The position numbers and the translations under genes are program-made. The notes below the pieces were generated by a model. The model was not told where the DNA came from, searched no databases, and saw nothing but the letters and a program-made list of their open reading frames with translations. DNA of 64,000 nucleotides from Acorus gramineus (taxonomy: Eukaryota > Streptophyta > Magnoliopsida > Acorales > Acoraceae): the NCBI GenBank assembly GCA_030737835.1, contig CM060855.1, positions 8,471,434 to 8,535,433 on the forward strand, read 5' to 3'. Of the stretch, positions 1 through 11,164 are shown piece by piece; position 1 is the stretch's first letter; every line of letters starts with the position of its first letter.

Positions 1-440
1 TAAAAACACAAATCTCACTGGATAAATGTATATTACAATTGATTGCAGATGAAAAAAAATAGATTATACAGAAAACACAGATGAAAGTGGCTTATCCAGT
101 TCTTTCAGCTACAATTGTTTTAGTGAACAAATGTCTCTATACAATTTTTTTAGTGTGGTGGTAATAAATGTATTATAAACACTCGGTAATAGTAACATTA
201 ATGACAAGACACTTGTCATCATATACTCTAATAACCCTTCACATTATATAATTTATCATGGAGGTGTCCAAAATCTGATATAGATTATGACATCACGAAA
301 CAAACGGAACTAATTCTAAAGTTCATCTGATATGAATCTTTGAACAACAACAACCAAAAAAAGAAAAAAGATGGGCAATGGTGACATCTAAAGTAATCAA
401 ACATTACAATAAGTTTTATATCGAGGCATCATATCCCTAC

Positions 441-750
441 GGGACCGAATCCAGTTAGGACTGGACTCGGTCAATACTGAACTGGACAATGTAAAAATTG
501 AACTACGCCACCTATCAATCGAACTGCAGAACCAATTGTTGGATATATATTTCGCTCTCATATTGGATTTAATCAGCTATTGGAGAAAATATGAATTTTT
601 AAATATCATCAGTATCTAATAGGAGAGTGAAATATATACTCAACAATTGATTGTGCAGTTCGATTTATAGGTGGTGCAATTCAATTTTCACGTCGTTCAG
701 TTCGATACTGACCTAACTGACCAGATCCAGTCCTGACTAGATCCGGTCTC
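441..750. mobile_element. Foldback MITE, copy 1 (MULE-like, 9-bp TSD)
   Basis: The two halves are inverted copies of each other. The left end reads GGGACCGAATCCAGT and the reverse complement of the right end GAGACCGGATCTAGT, and the pairing continues inward past the paired 'caattgttggatat' / 'caacaattg' segments. The flanks are TATCCCTAC (432-440) and TATTCCTAC (751-759), a 9-bp target-site duplication with one transition. A 9-bp duplication is typical of Mutator-like elements. There is no coding capacity, so it is non-autonomous. A second copy is at 3654-3973 and a half copy at about 62285-62430. Confidence 0.75.
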
Positions 751-1894
751 TATTCCTACACACAAATTGGCCAAACAATATATTATTCTCACAAGATAAT
801 AACAATAATATTTTAATTGGATTGTTCACCAAAAAAGAATGTTGTTTATTTAATTACACGGACTATCTTTATTATGCAATATTAACATTTGAGGGGAATG
901 CCCACTTAGAGAAGGACCTATGCAGCTAAAGGTGAGAATTGATTTATTTCTCACAAACATATATATTTGTGTAGTATAAATAAACTATACTAATTATGTT
1001 TGGATAGGTTAGAATGAACCCTAATGATTATATCCGAGAAGAAGGAGATATAATATATATTCTACCTACTTATATAATATTTTGACTATAGTCTAATAAG
1101 ACAAACACAAAAGATAAAAATTTATCATTATGGAGAGAGAATTAATAACCAAACAGAAAATCATATAATTTTGCTCTTTCCACGTATAATTATTTTATGC
1201 ATAGGTTAGAATGTTATAATTTTGTGAGAATAACATTGTTTGGCTAGTGCGAATGGAGTTTTGGTTAAGTTGGCTAACACCTCCCACCTCTATGAAAGAG
1301 GTCAATGGATCAAATTTTGGGAAGCAACATTCTTCAAAAATAAAAAAATTGTTCGGCTAGTATGTGTGTTGGAACATTATACTCCACTGCAAAACTATTA
1401 CCCCAACTTGAGGCGTAACATAGAGTTATTTGTCGCTAACAGCTATAGCGGGATAGATAATTAACAATCCATGCAATAAGAAAATTTTTGTTTGGTTGAT
1501 TTTTATGTTATTCTTATTAGGAAATGAAAAAATGATTTTTTTTATTATTGATTTACCTTGGATAAAGTGAGGATATTTGTGGATAACAATTCATAATTTT
1601 TTAAATGATAATTATACCCTCTGTATAAATTATTTGTGTTTGGAAATAAGTGTGAGAGATGTGTATGTGATATTATAAATGTAACATATTTTTGAAATAT
1701 GTGTGAGAGTGTAATGTGATATAATTTTTTAAAATAACACAAAATAAAATATTTTTATCTATTGATATTAATAAACTATGATAAGAAATTCTAGCACCCT
1801 TCAAAAGTTATCGGGTCTATTTTTGATTTATCGGAACATAACCATTAGAATTTATTATTATGTCAAAACAAATAATTTCTTTCTTAAGTTCCAC

Positions 1895-1998
1895 CATTCG
1901 TGTCTTATTCCATATATGTCTCATCCCAAAGTCATGTCTTATTCCATATATGTCTCATCCCAAAGTCATGTCTTATTCCATATATGTCTCATCCCAAA
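1895..1998. repeat. 34-bp minisatellite, three copies
   Basis: The segment gtcttattccatatatgtct...catcccaaagtcat repeats three times with almost no divergence. The period of 34 is not a multiple of three, so an open reading frame running through it cycles through all three frames. It is therefore not a protein repeat. Confidence 0.8.
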
Positions 1999-3653
1999 GA
2001 GGCCAAATGACCCGCTTTCAATGACAGTGATTGATTGCACAACCCTTCGAAACCCATTAATGTATCAACGAAAAAGATACATTAAGACACATTGCAGCCA
2101 CAATTCCATTTCATATTATGTATATACTGAAATATAATCGTGTTTTTTTTAAGTTAAAAAAATAAAATAAAAATTGTATCATACACTATAATTAAAACTA
2201 CACACTATATACTTCATTATCATAATATATCAGGTTGTAAACGGGGCTGTGTGTATCGGCACCCATGTATTAAAGGGTTGGATCCTGGTAGCCCATGACC
2301 CTATTATACAGATCCGCAGCTTGATTGACCCGAACCTGACGTGACCCGGCCCATCAACCTGCTTAGATTCGACAACAGTGTCCCAAGTCAATATATTTTG
2401 AATTAATGTTTTGTATCATCAAGGATGATTTTATGATCCTTTTAAATATATTCACTTGATTTGAAATTATCACTATTCAATTTCTAAATCACAATAATAA
2501 ATTACAGGATCAAAGTCATCATTGGCGGATCCATTAAATCCCAACAAAATATTATCTTTGACCATGATATAATTAACAAAATTTCTGATATATATATTTT
2601 GTTCCATGGAAATCATGGATCTCTTCTGATCCATCCGACGGTGAAGAGATCGACCACTGATCCTAGGGCAACCCAATGAAACTCTATAATCAAGGAGCTA
2701 ATTCTCTCTATAGAGGTATGTGAAATTCTTTTCTAAAAAACCCTAATTTAGCCATCATTACTAACTTGAGTGTCGGAGGGTCTTCTGCAGGTCCCCATCT
2801 CCTTATGTCTTAAACATTCAAGGAGGAGCACTCGCCAGTGGATGTCACTAAGCGGAACGGAAAAGAGTGGGAGTGGACGGATCCGATTACCTAAAATCGG
2901 TACGTTAATTTTTCGCCCCTCCACTATCTAAAAAAAAACAACTCAAGACAAGCAGTGGGAATGAAAAGCTTTGACTCCATCCCATCTCACATATATAATT
3001 GATTTAGACCATGTTTAGAAACAAATACATGTGTTTTTCGATTTGCAGGAAACTTAAATTTTCAAACACATTTATAGAAAGATAAAAAAAAAACCCGCAC
3101 ACTATTTTTGATAAAAAAAATGATCAAACCTAACTTATCAATGGAGAAATAGCTTCCTATAATTTAATTTTAAACCAAGGTTTTTAGAAAAGAATAATAC
3201 CCAAACTCCTCCTCCAATGATGACACGTTAGACTGGGCGATCTTGATAATTAAATTTTTTGAATAGGCACTAGGCGAAATTTTAAAGTGGGGCCCCATAT
3301 ATTATTTTTTTTAAAAAAAATCTAGATTGTTTTAATCTAGCACATTTTTCAATATTACTAAATAGATGTACAATACAATATAATAATTAAAACTAAAACA
3401 TTATACACTATCATATGCATTTAATAAAACAAAAAAATTAAATTTAAAAAATTGAAATATCTATTAGATTATGGTTGGAGAGATTTAGGAAAAAGAAAAA
3501 TTTTAGAAGAATATATTGAGAAATTCTTTTGAGATAGATTAATTAAAATAATATATTTCACTATATATTTTATTAAAGTTCATTGAATAGATGGTTTTTA
3601 GGGGCTAGGTGAGGCCCCGGGCAATTGCCTTGACGGCGTTGCCCCCAGAACTA

Positions 3654-3973
3654 GAGACTGAATTCAGTCAGAACTGGATCCGGTCAGTTCGGTCAGTGCC
3701 GAACTGGACCACGTGAAAAGCGAACTGCACCATTTATAAATCGAACTGCACAACCAATTGTTGGATATATATTTCACTCTCTAATTGGATCCAATCAACT
3801 ATTTGAGAAAATATGAATTCCTAGGTATCATTAGTATCCAACACGAGAGTGAAATATACACCTAACAATTGATTGTGCAGTTCAGTTCAATTTATAAGTG
3901 GTGTCATTCGTTTTTCACGTCGTCCAATTCAATACTGACTGAACCGGATACAGTCCTGACTGGATTCGGTCCC
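3654..3973. mobile_element. Foldback MITE, copy 2
   Basis: This is the same family as the copy at 441-750. It has inverted halves with GAGACTGAATTCAGT at the left end and GATTCGGTCCC at the right, and shares the internal 'aaccaattgttggatat' segment. The candidate target-site duplication is CCAGAACTA (3645-3653) against CTCGAACTA (3974-3982), seven of nine bases matching. It lies inside an older GC-rich repeat end (ggggctaggtgaggccccgg). Confidence 0.7.
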
Positions 3974-4103
3974 CTCGAACTAACTCAGCGCTAGATTTTA
4001 GGAGGCAATTACTCCCACCCCATCTGTTATTCAATCCACTCCCAAAAAATTAAAATTTTCATTTTTGTTTAATAGGGCCCAACCCACCCCCGACTTCTTC
4101 TTC

Positions 4104-4450
4104 CACTTCCAAACCCTCCTTCCTCTGCTCCGACCACGGCCTCTCCAACGGAAGTCGCGCTCGTCTTCCGCTTCACCCTTCTCTCAATCGGCATCGTCGC
4201 CACCCCCGCCTCCCTGATCTGTACGGATTCCAAAATCGCCCGCCTCATCCACCTCGATAACCCCAAAATCGCCATCATCACGTCAACCACTGCGCGCAAG
4301 CTCCCCAAGTCGCTCCAACGCGCGGCCGTGCTCGTCGACTCAACTGGTTCTGGTCCCTGATTTCAATATATGGCGGATCATCTTACGACGACGATGAAGA
4401 TGACGCGGCAATCGGATCCAGAGATGATCCAGTTCTCTTTGGGGATCAGA
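4104..4450 (+). pseudogene. 4-coumarate:CoA ligase-like gene fragment
   Basis: On the + strand the frame ending at a stop near 4361 reads PTTASPTEVALVFRFTLLSI, then GIVATPASLICTDSKIARLI, then a stretch with ITSTTARKLPKSLQRAAVLV. This resembles the N-terminal third of peroxisomal 4CL-like acyl-CoA synthetases (OPCL1/4CLL type): LLSLGVVVSPANP, an S-E-I-x-x-x-I-Q-L region, then STAHKLP and a V-L-x-D-S ending. After D-S the match resumes in another frame as FWSLI plus an acidic linker, implying a small frameshift near 4348. No ATP-binding SSGTTG motif, later domains or start codon are present. It ends around a G12 run and a duplicated 'ggagaggaggttt'. The identification is from remembered family patterns. 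An unrelated GC-rich ORF remains possible. Confidence 0.5.
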
Positions 4451-4835
4451 GGAGGAGAGGAGGTTTGGGGGGGGGGGGACGTCTCACGTTGGTGCGGAGG
4501 GAGTGGTCGGAGAGGAGGTTTGGAGAATACTAAGGGTGGGTATGGTTCAATTAAAAAAAATAAATTTTTTAATATTTCTAAGGATTGATAGAATATCTTG
4601 TGGGTGGAAGTAAAGTAAAGGTCCCTACATTTTATCAGTTTGTCAGAAAAAAAAAAAAAAATGACACATGTATGACATGTAAATCGATGAGCCACACCCT
4701 AGTAATACTCAAGTACGATAGAGATGCACGTGAACAATAATTAAACAAAAAAATCCTAACCTTCCCAATACACACATAAATATCAACCTCCATCTCCAAC
4801 ACTAAACAACACACCCACCCCACCTCCCCCCCACC

Positions 4836-5614
4836 ATGGAAGAAGAAGAACAACAACAAACGACAACCCAACAGAGACAACAAACCCAGCACCAGCAGCA
4901 GCAGAGGTGGCGGTCCTCGTCCCTTCCACTCGTCCTACTAAATCTCACCTTAATCTCCACGGGCATCATCGGCGGCCCTCTCCTCGCTCGCCTCTACTTC
5001 ACCCACGGCGGCTCGCGCCGTTGGCTCTCCAGCCTCCTCCAGAGTGCCGCCTTCCCCCTCCTCGTCCTCCCTCTCTTCTTTCTCCACCTCCGCTCACGCG
5101 CACGCGTGCGCGCCTTCCCGCCCAAAGCCTGCGCCGAGTGCGCCCTCATCGGCGTCCTCTTAGGCCTCGACAACTTCCTGTACGCGCTCGGCCTCTCCTA
5201 CCTCCCCGTCTCCACCTCTTCCATCCTCTTCTCTACCCAACTCGCCTTCACCGCCCTCTTCGCCCGCCTCATCGTCGGCCAACGCTTCACCTCATTCTCC
5301 ATCAACTGCGTCGTCCTCATGGTCGTCGGATCCGCCATGCTCGGCGTCCGCGCCGACGGAGACCGTCCGTTGGGGGTGTCGCGTGGACAGTACATGGTGG
5401 GTTTCTTCGCCACGCTCGGCGGCGCGGCTCTGCTTGGCGTTGTGATCCCCGCCTCTGAGATGGCGTTCAGGAGGTTGTCCGGCGGTAGGGTCGCGTCGCC
5501 TGCTTCTGTTTTGCAGTTCCAGCTTGGCGTCGGCGCATCTGCCTCCGCCGTCTGCCTTATTGGCATGGCCATCAATGACGACTTTAAGGTCAATACTGAT
5601 CACACAAATTACCC

Positions 5615-5645
<31 letters not shown>

Positions 5646-6464
5646 CACTATATATATATATATAATACATTTAATGGAAAAATCGATATATATTCTTATA
5701 ATTCTATTAAAAAAAATATTTAAATTTTTAAATCGATTTTTGTCTTGTTAAAAATTATTGTTATAGTCTTGCTGTCACACCAACTAATCAGACCTGTAGT
5801 TAATCCTAACCAAAATGTTAGATTACTAAAATTCAATTTTCTTCATCTAACATTTTTCTTTTTACAATTCTCAAAATTTGATAGTCCCAAAGATATTTTG
5901 ATCATATATAGAAAGGATCTATTTTGATTTTTACTAAAATTAAAACGGATTTAGCTAATATGTAGGCATAGAGTTTCATCTATTTTTCATATATATATAT
6001 ATATAGACAGTTAGGAAAAAAATTATAGAGAACAAACCGAAATGACCTATCACCGTTAGGTTACAGGCATAACTATGAAATGGATTGAGTGATATATATG
6101 ATGACAGGCGATTCCAAGGGAGGCGAGGGAGTTTGGGCTAGGAGAACATAAATACTACATGGTGCTGGCGGTGACGGCGATCGTGTGGCAGATGGCGTTG
6201 GTCGGATTCCTCGGCCTCATATTCTGCACCACATCGCTCTTCACCGGCATTTGCGGGAGCTTCCTCCTCCCATTCACGGAGGTTGGGGCGGTCATCGCCT
6301 ACCACGACAAGTTCTCCGGCGAGAAGGGCATGTCCCTTGTGCTGTGTCTGTGGGGGCTCACCTCTTACTTCTATGGGGAATGGAAAGAATCCAAGGCCTT
6401 GTCCAAGAACGATATCAACCACGCTGTCGGGGACGGTGACGTCACCACCATCGCGTCCATTTGA
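4836..6464 (+). CDS. PUP: Purine permease (PUP family), 369 aa, two exons
   Basis: Plasma-membrane proton-coupled carrier of the plant purine permease family (drug/metabolite transporter superfamily). Members move adenine, cytokinin bases, caffeine and related compounds; the substrate of this one cannot be told. Exon 1 is 4836-5588 and exon 2 6108-6464, joined in phase 0 (TTTAAG|gtcaat, gacag|GCGATT). The protein has a Q/E-rich N-terminus (residues 1-24), then about ten hydrophobic segments. Family landmarks are GGPLLARLYFTHGG (46-59) followed by RRWLSS, LPVSTSSILFSTQLAFTALF, the exon junction NDDFK|AIPREAREFGLGEHKYY, LLPFTEVGAVIAYHDKF and LWGLTSYFYGEWK near the end. Length is normal for the family. 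The start has a good context (ccaccATGG) and no upstream in-frame ATG fits. Exon 1 is strongly GC-rich at third positions; the 519-bp intron is A/T-rich with a long TA microsatellite. Confidence 0.93.
5619..5668. repeat. TA microsatellite in purine permease intron
   Basis: Alternating TA runs (atatatat... cactatatatatatata) begin about 30 bp after the exon 1 donor site. A shorter TA run lies at 5990-6004 in the same intron. This is likely to vary in length between individuals. Confidence 0.85.
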
Positions 6465-7140
6465 CGATCACGGTTATATATCTGTGTGTGTCATGGTTAA
6501 AGAAAAGCGAGATTCTTGAAAGAATAATGTGTAATGTATAGTCCATAAACAGACCCCATGTATTTTAAATTTTTAAAAATAATAAAATTTATCTAATAAA
6601 ATACTGTTTTTATAAAAAATGTATATATTTTAATAATTGATTGTATGGATCTATTAAATAAAAAATAGAAAAAATAGTTAATGTTGTATGGTCATTGAGG
6701 TACATTTATAGACTGTCCCATAAACTGTGTATAACAGTGCTTTCTTGAAAACGTGGGACATCTACACCAAGCCAACATTCACACATTTATATATATATAT
6801 ATATTATATTGGAGGGACCCGTGGCTGATTTTACGGTTGAGCTGGGAAGGTTACATCCGTCTGTTTGTCCCGATCCCACGAAAATTTTTTTTGAATAATC
6901 AACAACAAACAAATAAGTAAATCAGTGTCAAGACTCGAATCCAGAACCTATCGGTAATATCTATAAGTCCTGAATTATTGTGCTATGACTAGTGGGACTA
7001 CATTCGCATATTAATATTGTCAAGGTACTAAGGTTCCTGGGGACTGGTCCAGACTCACCGGCCTGGTGTGCGTGCGTGGACACCGTATGCTTCAGACACA
7101 TATATGTACCTAGTGTTGAGCCATGTCTTCAGGCAATCCA
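6465..7140. other. 3' flank of purine permease and spacer
   Basis: Contains the presumed 3' UTR of the purine permease and A/T-rich spacer with a TA run at 6787-6807. A possible SINE-like segment lies at about 6815-6995 and is listed separately. I see nothing else specific. Confidence 0.5.
6815..6995 (-). repeat. Possible tRNA-derived SINE copy
   Basis: On the minus strand a segment near 6985 (agtcatagcacaataattc) is followed about 50 bases on by ggattcgagtcttgacactg, the order and spacing of Pol III A and B boxes. A related segment occurs on the + strand near 23955-24155 (ggtcatagcataaagattc ... gagtcttgacattgattta). Two copies sharing this layout suggest a dispersed SINE family. I see no target-site duplication or clear poly-A tail, so the call is tentative. 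Confidence 0.35.
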
Positions 7141-7152
7141 CTCTGTGATCCC

Positions 7153-9421
7153 AAGGCAATACGTTCTCTTATGTTTTGCAAGGTTAACCAAACTTTTGCA
7201 TAGTTTGGCTTGCTTTCCCTAGGTTTTCATAAAATTTTAACTGCCTCCTTCCATTTTTCTTATTTTATATGATCATCCAAAGTGATGATGAAAATTTACT
7301 TATTCTTGTTCCTTATCACCTTAAGATTTTGTATGGCATTTGTTGGTTACTTGGCATGTAGTGTCAAAGTAGCTTTCAATTTACTTTTTTTTTTTTATCA
7401 CCTATGATTTATAAATATTGTTGTTTTCTCATCCTAAATAACCTTGATTTTTAAAGCAACATTGAGGTTTGTGGCTTAAATCCTGAATGTGGCGACCTAA
7501 AGAAGGAAAACATAGTGGAAAACTAAACAATAGTAGAGCCGCTGGGGATGATGGTCGTGGATCATGTTCGTCCACTACATTCTAAATGACTTAAATTTTG
7601 TTATTTCTAAATGGTATTATTTTCTCATTCGTGTAATTTCAAAAGGTGCTTTCATGTTTGTATCTTGAATCTTTGATGTCAGAAGGAAAACTCAGTGGAA
7701 ACAAAACTATAGCCATCTTTTTTCCTTCATATTTGTCTCCTATATTTTAAGTGATTTAAAACATTATTTTTTGAATCTCAACACCTTTGATTATTAATAG
7801 CTTTATTTTCTCCTTCAATTCTTATTCAAAATAGCATTGATCTAAAGTATCCTTCGAACTGTGGCTTGAATCCTAGAGGTGGCGACCAAGGTACGGAAAA
7901 CTTGACGGAATCATACTATACTTTCTTCCTTGGATGCGCCGCTGAGGATGATGGCTGTCTCCTATAGTCCAAGTCATTTAAACGTTATTTTCTGTAGCTT
8001 ATCACATTTGATTTTTACAAATAGCATTGTTGTCCCTGTCATTTGTAATTCTAAAGAGCATTGATTTCTAAAGCAATCTGCAGCTCGAATCCTAGAGGTG
8101 TCGTCCTCAAGATGGAAAACTTTGTGGGACCCAAGACAATAACTTTTGACTTTTTCTTCTTGAGTGCGTTGCGGAGGATAATAGCTGTGGATCATGTTTG
8201 TCTATTATATTTTGAGTGATTTAAAACTTTATTTTTTGTAAAGTATCCTTAGAAATCTGTGGCTTGAATCCTAGAGGTGGCGACCAAGGTACGGAAAACT
8301 TGAAGGAACGATACTATACTTTCTTCCTTGGATGCGCCGCTGAGGATGACGGCTATCTCCTACAGTCCAAGTGATTTAAACTTTATCTTTTGTAGCTCAA
8401 TCACATTTGATTTTTACAAATAACATCGTTTTCTCTGTCATTTGTAATTCTAAAGAGCATTGATTTCTAAACCAATCTACAGCTCGAATCCGTCCTCAAG
8501 ATGGAAAACTTTGTGGGACCATGACTATAACTTTAGACTTTTTCTTCTTGAGTGCGCCGTTGTGGATAATAGATGTGGATCATGTTTGTCTATTATATTT
8601 TGAGTGATTTAACTGTAGACTATAACTTTTGACTTTTTCTTCTTGAGTGTGCCGTTGAGGATAATAGCTGTAGATCATGTTTGTCTATTATATTTTGAGT
8701 GATTTAAATTGCTTTTTTGCATCTGAACACCTTTGGTTATAAATACCATTGTTTTCTTCTTCAATTCTCATGTAAAATAGCACTGGTCTAAAGCATCTTT
8801 TGAAATTTGTGGCTTGAATCCTAGAAATGGCGACCTAGGTAAGGAAAACTTGATGGAACATAGGTCCCATGTTAGTTCTCATAAGATCCACCAAGTTACA
8901 ACACTCACCTCCTATTGTCAAAGGCAATACGTTCTCTTATGTTTTGCAAGGTTAATCAAACTTTTGCATAGTTTGGCTTGCTTCTCCTAGTTTTTCATAA
9001 AGCTTTAGTCGGCTCCTTCCATTTTCTTATTTTATATGATCATCCAAAGTGATGATGAAAATTTACTTATTCTTGTTCCTTATCACCTTAAAATTTTGGA
9101 TGGCATTTGTTGGTTACTTGGCATTTAGTGTCAAAGTAGCTTTCAATTTATATTTATTTATGACCAATGATTTATAAATGTTGTTGTTTTCTCATCCTAA
9201 ATAACCTTGATTTGTAAAGCAACATTGAGGTTTGTGGCTAGAATCTTGAATGTGGCGACCTAGAAAAGGAAAACATAGTGGAAACCAAACAATAGTAGAG
9301 TTGTCGAGTATGATGGTCGCGGATCATGTTTGTCCACTACATTCTAATTGTCTTAAAAAAAAATTATTTCTTAATGGTATTATTTTCTCATTCGTGTAAT
9401 TTCTAAAGTTGCTTTCATGTT
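7153..9421. repeat. Complex tandem array of about 2.3 kb
   Basis: A block of about 500 bp at 7153-7659 (starts aaggcaatacgttctcttat) returns at 8921-9421 with roughly 90% identity by eye. Between them a shorter module recurs. It combines 'gtggcttgaatcctagaggtggcgacc', 'ggaaaact(t)', 'gcgccgctgaggatgatgg' and 'gtgatttaaa', with occurrences near 7470, 7860, 8085, 8260, 8490, 8810 and 9235. Spacing is irregular (about 200-400 bp), suggesting repeated unequal duplication. No open reading frame is conserved across units, and I do not recognise the family. Confidence 0.75.
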
Positions 9422-9812
9422 AATTTATCTTTTAAGTATATATATTTTATTTTATATAATAGTATGTATTTTGACGGGAGGGTATATTTAAAAAAAAAAA
9501 AAAACGATGAAGGCTGCGGATAAACATATCATTTTCCCGTGGTTATTTGTATTTGTGTGGTAATGAGTCAGTGTGCAAATTTTCACTTCCATGTTGCAAT
9601 TTTAGAACCGTTAGTCAACCTTCTAAAAGAGTCTTGTTATATGGGCTTCAAAATTTAAGGTTTATTGAACAGCCCCAATAGGTGTAATTACTTATTAGTT
9701 TTCTGTTTGACTTTTTTAAAAGGTAAAACAAGAAAAGACAATACTACAATTCCTTTATATTTGAGTTTTTCACTCCAAAAAAACAACTCTTAATTAATAG
9801 AGAGTGAGTCTC

Positions 9813-10053
9813 TTTATTTAATAGAGACAATGATATATTATACTACATGTGTGCCCCTTTTATACTAGTGGAATACATTGGATGGAATAACACAATTCCA
9901 GGGGATCTGTAATACTAATACCGGTTTATTCTTATATAATCTAACATAGCTACACCCTCTTATTCCTTGTAAGCAAATAGCTTTATTTTTCTTATTTCTC
10001 TCTATTCCTCCCGTATTCTTCTCTCCAAACATGGGAAGTAAAATGCAAGAATG
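9813..10053. repeat. Dispersed repeat, about 250 bp, copy A
   Basis: From 'tttatttaatagagacaatga' to 'tccaaacatgggaagtaaa' this segment matches 13427-13681 closely, including 'cccttttatactagtggaat' and 'tagctacaccctcttattcc'. Both copies are in the same orientation. Probably the conserved part of a MITE; ends are not clear. Confidence 0.65.
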
Positions 10054-10105
10054 TATGGGATTCAGTGCTTAAATTCATTAGGGAGTGGGGGCACTCATGT
10101 ACCAG

Positions 10106-10514
10106 TAGGACTGCAACTCGGGCGGATTGGGTTCGGGTTGACCCCAACCCAAACCCAACCCGAATTCCAAACTACTCAACCCTAACCCGACCCAACCCGA
10201 TTTTCTAACATGATGTGCAAATTAAATAAACCAACCCGACCCAACCCGTAAGATTAGTTAGGTTTACCTAAAATTTGGACTGCCCAGATTAGAAGCTACA
10301 GAATGAACGGCCATGATTTTTTTTTAACTAATAATTTACGGGTTTGGATTGGGTTGGGTCAGGTTGTGAGAGAGGCCAACCCTCACAACCCGATTTGTGA
10401 GTCAATCTGAATTGGTCAACCTGAACCCGAACCCGAATTGGCCAACTCAATCCATTTAAAAATCAGGTTCAACCCGACGGGTTCGAGTTCAACCTGACCC
10501 AAGTTGCAACCCTA
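10106..10514. mobile_element. hAT-type MITE with GGGTT-rich termini
   Basis: The ends are inverted: TAGGACTGCAACTCGGGCGG on the left, and TAGGGTTGCAACTTGGGTCA as the reverse complement of the right. Flanks are TGTACCAG (10098-10105) and TGTGCCGG (10515-10522), an 8-bp duplication differing by two transitions, as expected for an old hAT insertion. The termini are rich in AACCC/GGGTT and the interior is A/T-rich and non-coding. The next hAT element begins only 36 bp downstream. Confidence 0.72.
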
Positions 10515-10549
10515 TGTGCCGGGGGCTAATAGGGTGATGTACTTGGGGG

Positions 10550-11164
10550 CAGTGGTGGAGCCACCAAAGGCCCAAGGGGGTCCCATGCCCCCTCTGGATT
10601 TTTGTTTTTATATGATATGTTCAGTGTCAACCGTAATCTACATCAATTTTTTTTTTAAAATGAAAGAGAGTAAGACCCTCCCAAATACCATAAAAACCCA
10701 ACAGTTCAATAGTGAATAAAATAAATAAATGATTTGTTGATATGCTAACATATAAAGAAAATTTAAAATATAAATCAACACCTTAAATACAAATCACTAA
10801 GTATCCGATTTATTCACTGAGATTGTTGGATTGATAATGATAAATTCATTCAACATTTTCAAAATATGAAATCTTATCGAGGTCATATATTTAAAGGTAT
10901 ATATTGTTTATTAGATTTATGTTTTGACATTTTATTTTGTAAATCATCGATGTGAAATTTGACATGTTTTAAAATATGATAATTATCTTTTTGAATCATT
11001 CAGTAATATGTTTTATGTGAATGTCTTTATTTCATATTATACATATTCAATTTTTAATCTATGCTGTTGAAATTAAAAAATTTATATATAATGATATAAC
11101 TTTAGAAAATATTTACATAAGTCTCATTAGGCATTCTCTGATAAAAATCCTGACTCCGCCACTG
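10550..11164. mobile_element. hAT-type non-autonomous element, exact 8-bp TSD
   Basis: The left end is CAGTGGTGGAGCCACCAAAG and the right end is GACTCCGCCACTG; the terminal CAGTGG(C/T)GGAG is inverted. CTTGGGGG flanks it exactly on both sides (10542-10549 and 11165-11172). The 615-bp interior is A/T-rich and carries no transposase. An exact duplication suggests it is younger than its neighbour at 10106-10514. Confidence 0.85.

Larger units (their letters stand above)
1..4083. other. AT-rich intergenic region, no gene recognised
   Basis: No open reading frame here resembles a known protein and none has plausible splice partners. The stretch holds two copies of a foldback MITE (441-750 and 3654-3973) and a 34-bp minisatellite (about 1895-1998), all listed separately. 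A GC-richer island at 2230-2370 and another at 3600-3650 (ggggctaggtgaggccccgg) look like ends of older decayed elements. The second MITE copy sits inside that latter island. The remainder shows only A/T-rich sequence in which I see nothing specific. Confidence 0.6.

Noticed and set aside
1240-1464. 74-aa ORF in the left spacer
   Set aside because: No family motifs, no splice partners, lies among MITE-like repeats.
4907-5593. Several ORFs of 118-183 aa overlapping purine permease exon 1 on both strands
   Set aside because: Shadows of a GC-rich exon; the permease frame has clear family motifs and a good splice donor.
6138-6519. Other-frame ORFs over purine permease exon 2
   Set aside because: Same reason: the permease frame explains the sequence.
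7860-8110. tRNA-like B boxes (cttgaatcc, ctcgaatcc) in the tandem array
   Set aside because: No matching A box at the proper spacing and no cloverleaf can be drawn.
7153-9421. The 500-bp direct copies as LTRs of a retrotransposon
   Set aside because: No TG...CA ends, primer-binding site, polypurine tract or gag-pol sequence between them, and related modules fill the interior.
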